From Bog-473 sp963725895 (GTDB taxonomy: Bacteria > Actinomycetota > Acidimicrobiia > Acidimicrobiales > RAAP-2), in contig CAVSAJ010000004.1 of the NCBI GenBank assembly GCA_963725895.1, positions 143,452 through 207,451 of the forward strand: a stretch of 64,000 nt of DNA, written 5' to 3'. The notes under the pieces were generated by a model. It was not told the origin of the DNA and did not search any database. It saw only the letters and a list, made by a program, of their open reading frames with translations. This document shows positions 58,559-64,000 of the stretch, one piece after another (positions within the stretch are counted from its first letter, which is position 1; each line of letters opens with the position of its first letter). The translations under genes and the position numbers were made by a program.

Positions 58559-59653
58559 GTGAGTGGACTTCTTCAGGCCCCACGCCGACGACCTAGCGCT
58601 TTGTCGGCCCTCGTAGCCTACGCATTGACGATGGCGGGGGCCCTTGCTGGTGTCAATTCGGCCGCGACCGCATCGACTCCGACTTCTGCCACCTACTCGA
58701 CTCCAGTATCGCTCGACCCGGGGGTTCCAGTCTGGGGCGTCTCGTGCGTCGCGGGAAAAGCGTGCATCGCAGTGGACAACGGAGGAAATGTCTTTGGATT
58801 TTCGAGTCGCGGTTCACTCAGGATCGGTGCTGGCCATCTACCCCTCTATGGAATCGCCTGTGCTTCACAGGACTTCTGTGTCGTTGTAGATGGCACAAGC
58901 GCCATAAACCTGACGCCCGCTGGGGAACGCATGACGGATCTTGATCCAGACCTCGGTCAATATGGATTTTGGCAATCTGTGTCCTGCTCGAGTGCTGACT
59001 TCTGTGTTGTGGGTGGTTCCTTGGGGAAGGGTCATGGATCCAATACCGGCGCCGGCATCGTGTCGACGTGGAATGGGAGGACGTGGTCTCGGGCCACAAT
59101 CGTCAGCCCGGCACCGAGGGGACGGCGAATTGGCTTGGTGGAGTATCTGTCCTGCGCATCGGCGCAACTCTGCATGGCGGGCGACGGTGAGGGACGCACG
59201 TCGGAGTGGAACGGGAGAAGATGGTCAGACCCTCAATATCTTGCGACATCTATCGGTCCACATGACGGGACATCCTTTTCGTGTCCATCAGTCCGATTCT
59301 GCATGGCGCTGGACGGGCAAGGAGAAGCATTTACGTGGAACGGTCACAGATGGTCCGCGGCGGGGAAGATCGAGATGAACCTCGCGTATGGCCTGGTGGC
59401 ATGTATATCGGCGCATTCCTGCGTGGAGGTTGACTCCGGAGGATATGGCGACACTTGGAACGGAAAGTCGTGGGCTGGTCGAACGCTCATCGACCCTCCC
59501 AGTGTCTCGTTTCAGAGTATCTCGTGCCTCGATTCAGGCGTCTGCGTCGCTGTCGATCGCTCAGGCAATGCGGTTGTCATCGAGCTGCCAAATCACAGTG
59601 TTCACTTGCCCAGCAGCTGTTTCATCAGCGGATGTATTTCAGAAACGGTGTGA
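58559..59653 (+). CDS. Secreted repeat protein (W-N-G/S-C repeats)
   Basis: The 364-residue protein from GTG 58559 has a signal peptide (SALVAYALTMAGALAGVNSA) and then six or seven repeats of the form S-C-x-x-x-x-x-C-x-A-x-D-x-x-G-x-x-x-x-W-N-G-x-x-W, for example SCPSVRFCMALDGQGE followed by FTWNGHRWSAAG. Such repeats look like blades of a propeller with a disulphide-type cysteine pair per blade and are common in secreted actinobacterial proteins of unknown role. The C-terminus has two more cysteines. Upstream frame extends further but looks unnatural. Confidence 0.7.
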   Translation: MSGLLQAPRRRPSALSALVAYALTMAGALAGVNSAATASTPTSATYSTPVSLDPGVPVWGVSCVAGKACIAVDNGGNVFGFSSRGSLRIGAGHLPLYGIACASQDFCVVVDGTSAINLTPAGERMTDLDPDLGQYGFWQSVSCSSADFCVVGGSLGKGHGSNTGAGIVSTWNGRTWSRATIVSPAPRGRRIGLVEYLSCASAQLCMAGDGEGRTSEWNGRRWSDPQYLATSIGPHDGTSFSCPSVRFCMALDGQGEAFTWNGHRWSAAGKIEMNLAYGLVACISAHSCVEVDSGGYGDTWNGKSWAGRTLIDPPSVSFQSISCLDSGVCVAVDRSGNAVVIELPNHSVHLPSSCFISGCISETV

Positions 59654-59744
59654 CGTAACGCCAGCGTCGGTTAGCTGACTTTCCAGTCCGAATCTCGCCC
59701 ACGCCCGGTGTACTGGGACCGTATTGGACGTCATTCCGCTCTGA

Positions 59745-59984
59745 TTGACTAATCACGTGGTGATCGGTCTGCTGTGCTTCATCTTGATTGGGGCGACCGC
59801 AGCTCTGATTGGTTGCGGTTACCTGCGAAACCACGAATGGGTTCGTTTTCAGGTTGAACGACGATTCCCGCAACGAACCAGCGAGGCAACCCTAGATCGA
59901 TACCGGAATCTGGTCGGTTGGTCCGCAGTCGTCGTCGGGTCTCTGTTCGTTGCTAGCGGGATCGTGCTCCTTGTAAGCACCTGA
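59745..59984 (+). CDS. Small two-segment membrane protein
   Basis: The 79-residue protein from TTG 59745 (GTG 59757 possible) has VVIGLLCFILIGATAALIGC and WSAVVVGSLFVASGIVLLV as membrane segments with a basic loop (RNHEWVRFQVERRFPQR) between them. Function unknown. It lies between the secreted repeat protein and the second GNAT gene. Confidence 0.6.
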   Translation: MTNHVVIGLLCFILIGATAALIGCGYLRNHEWVRFQVERRFPQRTSEATLDRYRNLVGWSAVVVGSLFVASGIVLLVST

Positions 59985-60114
59985 CGCCCCGACCGGCGTT
60001 AGGTGATACCCGTGGCGCGTCCTTCGGGGATGCACGTTCTGGGGCACCCGGGCTGGTGGGTTCTGTGCGGCCCGAACTCTCGCAAGATCACGCCGGATCG
60101 GGCAATATGCGCTC

Positions 60115-60699
60115 GTGTATCCCGATCGAGACCTTGCGTCCGATGCGAGGGGCCCGACACTGCGGACTCAACGCCTCGTGTTGCGGCGTTGGCGCGCCGA
60201 AGACCTAGCACCCTTTGCCGAACTCAACGCCGATCCCGACGTAATGGCGCACATGCAGAAGACCATGAGCCGAGAGGAGAGCGACGCATTCGTGGCGCGC
60301 ATCGAGGAGGAGTTCGACGACTGCGGTTTCGGTCTGTGGGCCGTAGAGGTGCCGAACCACTCGCCGTTCATTGGCTTTGTCGGGTTGCACCGAGTGCCGT
60401 TTGACGCTCCCTTCACGCCTGCGGTCGAGGTCGGATGGCGCATAGCCCGCGAGCACTGGGGCTACGGATTCGTGACCGAGGCGGCTCGTAGTGCGGTTCG
60501 CTTCGGACTCGAAGAGGTCGGTCTTGACGAGATCGTTTCCTTCACCAACCCAGACAACGTCCGGTCGTGGAAGGTAATGGAACGCCTCGGCATGATTCGC
60601 GATCCGTCGTCGGACTTCGAGCACCCCAACGTTCCAACGGGACACTGGCTCCGTCCCCATATCTTCTACAGATTTCCGCCTGCGGCCCCGTCGTCGTAG
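60115..60699 (+). CDS. GNAT-family acetyltransferase (RimJ/RimL-like)
   Basis: A 194-residue GNAT enzyme of the RimL-like group: LRTQRLVLRRWRAEDLAPFA at the start, GWRIAREHWGYGFVTEAARS the acetyl-CoA loop, and FTNPDNVRSWKVMERLGM the C-terminal helix. This group acetylates N-termini of ribosomal proteins or small molecules, including antibiotics. GTG 60115 is the likely start. Substrate unknown. Confidence 0.85.
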   Translation: MYPDRDLASDARGPTLRTQRLVLRRWRAEDLAPFAELNADPDVMAHMQKTMSREESDAFVARIEEEFDDCGFGLWAVEVPNHSPFIGFVGLHRVPFDAPFTPAVEVGWRIAREHWGYGFVTEAARSAVRFGLEEVGLDEIVSFTNPDNVRSWKVMERLGMIRDPSSDFEHPNVPTGHWLRPHIFYRFPPAAPSS

Positions 60700-60979
60700 C
60701 GCCCGATCTGCCGATCGGCGCCCGTCGAAGACAGGCAGATCCGAGCAGAACGAGCGCCCCATAACGCACAGCGAAACGGGCGCTAGAGGTATCCCCATCG
60801 TGCGATTACATGGGTGCCGTTACAGGGCGTGGGGTAGCGCCGCTGCGACGGGTGCTCGCACAGGTGTTCCCGGTGGGCAACTCGCGCGAACACCTGATCG
60901 ATCTACTGCCCCGGGCTTCAGTCGACGGATCGGTGCGCATCCTCGCCGCCACCGGCCCAAAACAGCAATCGTCATACTT

Positions 60980-61846
<867 letters not shown>

Positions 61847-62374
61847 GTCTGCGGAAAGGACCGGGCAGTCCGGTCGGGGTCAAGCGGCGGGCCCGCCCGA
61901 GCGAGGAACCGAAGCCCGGTGGCCGAGCCCGCAAGGCGACGGCGAAGCCGGCGGCCACCGTGGCGACGCCCCGGAGCGGTCGCTTGAGGCCGAACGGGTC
62001 CCGGTCCAAATGGAGCATCACACGGACCAGGGCGCGTTGTGCGCAGATCGGTACGGGTGCGATGGCGATGGACCTGTCGGCTCCGTGCCCTTGGTCCATG
62101 CCAGAGCGGCGCGACCTCTCGATGCGTTCCTTTGCGGTAGGCCTGACTGCCGTAGGCGACCGACCTACCACGAACGCCACACGCTCGTCCTTTCACCTGG
62201 GAGGGTGACCCGGTCGGTGGACTCGTCGAGCCAGGGTGACGTGTTCGCACGTCTGACCGGGTCCGGGGGTGACGCCCCACCGACGTCGGAGGTGACTCTT
62301 CGGGTGACGTCCATCCGGACAATGACCAGCAACCAGGACACTTCGTTCAGGCCGTCGCGAACCACGGAGGTCCA
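61847..62374. other. 528-base gap between the intron remnant and the excisionase gene
   Basis: Frames exist on the minus strand but read as low-complexity, basic, non-globular protein. No intron 5' end and no other gene is recognised. Confidence 0.4.
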
Positions 62375-62707
62375 GTGCCTACACGACGCCACATGAATTC
62401 TCCCGGAGCCGGGGTGCTGCTCGCAGCGCTCGGCGCCGGTCAAGGATCCTTGACAGTCGAGGCAGGCCCGGATCCCGGTTACGACCCCCGTACGTCTCCG
62501 GGGCCGAAGCTGCTGCTCAGTCCGGCCGGCGCAGCCTCGGCTCTTAGCATCAGCCGGAGCAAGGTCTACCGGCTCCTCCGGGAGGGCCGACTTCAGTCGG
62601 TCATGCTCGGCGGGAACCGCAGGATCACGGTGGCGTCCTTGGAGAGGCTCGTCGATGACCTGCTCGACGTCACAGAGACGAGGGACAATGACGTGACCCC
62701 GGCATAG
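62375..62707 (+). CDS. Excisionase-like helix-turn-helix protein
   Basis: The 110-residue protein ends in a HTH_17/MerR-type DNA-binding domain (LLSPAGAASALSISRSKVYR then LLREGRLQSVMLGG and RRITVASLERLVDDLL), which is the excisionase type found beside integrases. The first 45 residues are not conserved in character. GTG 62375 follows GGAGG; ATG 62393 is an alternative. It lies 21 bases before the integrase start and probably controls excision direction. Confidence 0.75.
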   Translation: MPTRRHMNSPGAGVLLAALGAGQGSLTVEAGPDPGYDPRTSPGPKLLLSPAGAASALSISRSKVYRLLREGRLQSVMLGGNRRITVASLERLVDDLLDVTETRDNDVTPA

Positions 62708-62728
62708 GGTTGGACGCGGGAGACATCG

Positions 62729-64000
62729 ATGAGCATCACCAAGCGCCAGACCAAGGGCGGCCATGTCTACGACGTGCGCCTCCGCGATGCGGCGGGCCGC
62801 GTCTACACGCGCACGTTCCGAACGAAGAAAGAGGCGGACCGTTTCGAGTCCACCGAGATGGCCGACCGTGCTCGCGGGACCTGGGTCGACCCCCGCCGCG
62901 CCTCGGACAAGGTGGCCGAGGTCGTTGCCGAGTGGCTGGAGTCGAATCCCAGGAAGAAGGGGTCGACCCTCGCACGTGACACGTCGGTCGTCAACGTCCA
63001 CATCCTGCCGCTCTTGGGCAAGTACTCGATCGGTGACGTCACGCCGGCAGACGTGCAGCGGCTCGTGAACGCGTGGTCGACCAAGCTGGGAGCCCGCTCG
63101 GTACGGCGCCACTACGCCGTCCTCAGGGCCATCATGACGTACGCGCTGGACACCGACCGCATCGTGCGGTCCCCCTGTCGCCGGATCCGGCTCCCCGAGC
63201 CCGAGGCCGTTCGCCAGATGGCCGTGACGCCCGAGCAGCTCCACGACCTCGCCGACGCCCTCGGTGCCGACACCTCCGCCATGGTCTATCTGGCCGCCGT
63301 GCTCGGCTTGCGGTGGGGCGAGTGCGCCGGGCTACGCGTCGGCGCCATCGACTTCCTGAACCGGACGGTCACGGTCGAGTCACAGCTCACCCGAGGCCTC
63401 AGAGGCCGGATGGTCACGGCATCGCCGAAGTGGAACAGCACCCAAACCATGGCAGCACCTGAGGTCCTCCTCGAGCGACTCGCGAACCATCTTCGGCGAC
63501 GCGGGATGACCGGTGCCGAAGGCGACTCCCTCGTCTTTTGCGTACCCGACGGCCAACCCCTGCACTACTCGAACTGGCGCCGTCGCGTCTGGGTCCCGGC
63601 GTGTCGGGACGTGGGGCTCGAGGGCTTCCAGTTCAAGATGCTGCGAACAACCAATGCCACGGTGATGGTGGCTCTGGCCGTGGACGTGAAAACCGTGCAG
63701 ACCAGGGTCGGCCATCGTCGGGCGACCACGACGCTCGACATTTACGCCCAGCCGACAGTGGCAGCCGACCGGGGAGCGGCGGACGCCCTCGGGGCGTACT
63801 TCCTCGGCCGCGCGCCGGCTGATGAGCCGATCGAGGGCTCCTCGACCTCGCCATCGCACGAGACGCGCACGATGAACGCGCGATGGAACTCCTCGGAGTC
63901 CTCGAACGCACACCTCGGAGCGGACCAAGAAATGGCCTCTGGTGAGGACGAAGACGATGGTGGGGCTAGCTGGAATCGAACCAGCGACCTCAGCATTATC
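62729..64000 (+). CDS. Tyrosine recombinase (integrase), frame open at the window end
   Basis: The frame from ATG 62729 has no stop up to base 64000, so the protein is at least 424 residues and crosses the attachment site and the tRNA. The N-terminal arm-binding domain (RQTKGGHVYDVRLRDAAGRV) and SAM-like core-binding domain (VVNVHILPLLGKYSIGDVTP) are normal. The catalytic domain has Arg195 in LGLRWGECAGLR, GHRRATTTLDIYAQ with His329 and the nucleophile Tyr339, and Arg306. The box II HxxR-H pattern is changed: FQFKMLRTTNAT has Lys303 in place of the first histidine and Thr307 in place of the second. It probably drives integration at the tRNA-Ile site. Confidence 0.88.
   Translation, partial: MSITKRQTKGGHVYDVRLRDAAGRVYTRTFRTKKEADRFESTEMADRARGTWVDPRRASDKVAEVVAEWLESNPRKKGSTLARDTSVVNVHILPLLGKYSIGDVTPADVQRLVNAWSTKLGARSVRRHYAVLRAIMTYALDTDRIVRSPCRRIRLPEPEAVRQMAVTPEQLHDLADALGADTSAMVYLAAVLGLRWGECAGLRVGAIDFLNRTVTVESQLTRGLRGRMVTASPKWNSTQTMAAPEVLLERLANHLRRRGMTGAEGDSLVFCVPDGQPLHYSNWRRRVWVPACRDVGLEGFQFKMLRTTNATVMVALAVDVKTVQTRVGHRRATTTLDIYAQPTVAADRGAADALGAYFLGRAPADEPIEGSSTSPSHETRTMNARWNSSESSNAHLGADQEMASGEDEDDGGASWNRTSDLSII
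63958..64000 (-). tRNA. tRNA-Ile, 3' part (continues past the window)
   Basis: On the minus strand the sequence reads, from the window edge inward, GATAATGCTGAGGTC then T-arm GCTGGTTCGATTCCAGC, acceptor TAGCCCC, discriminator A and an encoded CCA at 63958-63960. GATAA after an implied C-T fits an isoleucine GAT anticodon loop. The 5' half lies beyond base 64000. The 3' 33 bases are the attachment site shared with 52954-52986. Confidence 0.75.

Overview
The window is high-GC actinobacterial chromosome. It opens inside dnaA and continues dnaN, recF, a DciA/DUF721 gene, gyrB and gyrA, so it lies next to the replication origin. The fhaA-fhaB-pstP-pknB cluster with tRNA-Leu upstream, trpG/pabA convergent to it and crgA beyond repeats the layout I know from Mycobacterium, but rodA, pbpA and pknA are missing. 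F420-type luciferase-like oxidoreductases, SnoaL-like proteins, amidohydrolase-2 enzymes and a PASTA kinase fit an environmental actinobacterium. A deep-branching class such as Acidimicrobiia is my guess and is not proven by the sequence.

Layout. 1-8 kb: replication and gyrase genes with a candidate oriC between dnaA and dnaN. 8-22 kb: signal peptidase, an N-acyl-D-amino-acid amidohydrolase, a tandem-fold dCTP deaminase, a glycine-rich membrane-anchored protein, an aldo/keto reductase, an acyl-CoA synthetase, RNase D, a degenerate GGDEF protein and a divergent NarL/DevS-type two-component pair. 22-26.3 kb: an MFS transporter, an MmsA-like aldehyde dehydrogenase and an amidohydrolase, all broken by single-base frameshifts. 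26.3-40.7 kb: small catabolic genes, tRNA-Leu, the Ser/Thr phosphorylation operon, crgA, a thiolase, a thioesterase, a ComF-like phosphoribosyltransferase, an SDR and a pirin. 40.7-52.8 kb: an accessory stretch with a secreted GH16 hydrolase, a truncated MFS gene, a very long cyclase-ATPase-TPR regulator, a broken universal stress gene, secreted DUF642 and RCC1-repeat proteins, a methyltransferase and short tandem repeats.

52.95-63.99 kb is an integrated element of about 11 kb. Both ends carry the same 33-bp 3' segment of a tRNA-Ile gene. The right copy belongs to the probably intact tRNA, which runs off the window. The left copy is a displaced attachment site. A tyrosine recombinase lies against the tRNA with an excisionase-like HTH gene upstream. 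Its reading frame stays open to the last base of the window and crosses the attachment site. If the element excises, the circle would join that frame to the left end and close it at a stop at 53065-53067, so integration should change the recombinase C-terminus. The cargo includes a DUF4143-type ATPase preceded by four exact-period 23-bp repeats, an amidohydrolase, two GNAT acetyltransferases, small membrane proteins, a secreted repeat protein, a perfect 23-bp inverted repeat and a 5'-truncated group II intron.

One caution applies throughout. The first 22.6 kb and 26.3-38.7 kb read cleanly, but many other genes are split by single-base indels, several at homopolymer runs. Local assembly error and true decay cannot be told apart from this sequence. 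Split genes are described as single loci with approximate shift points.
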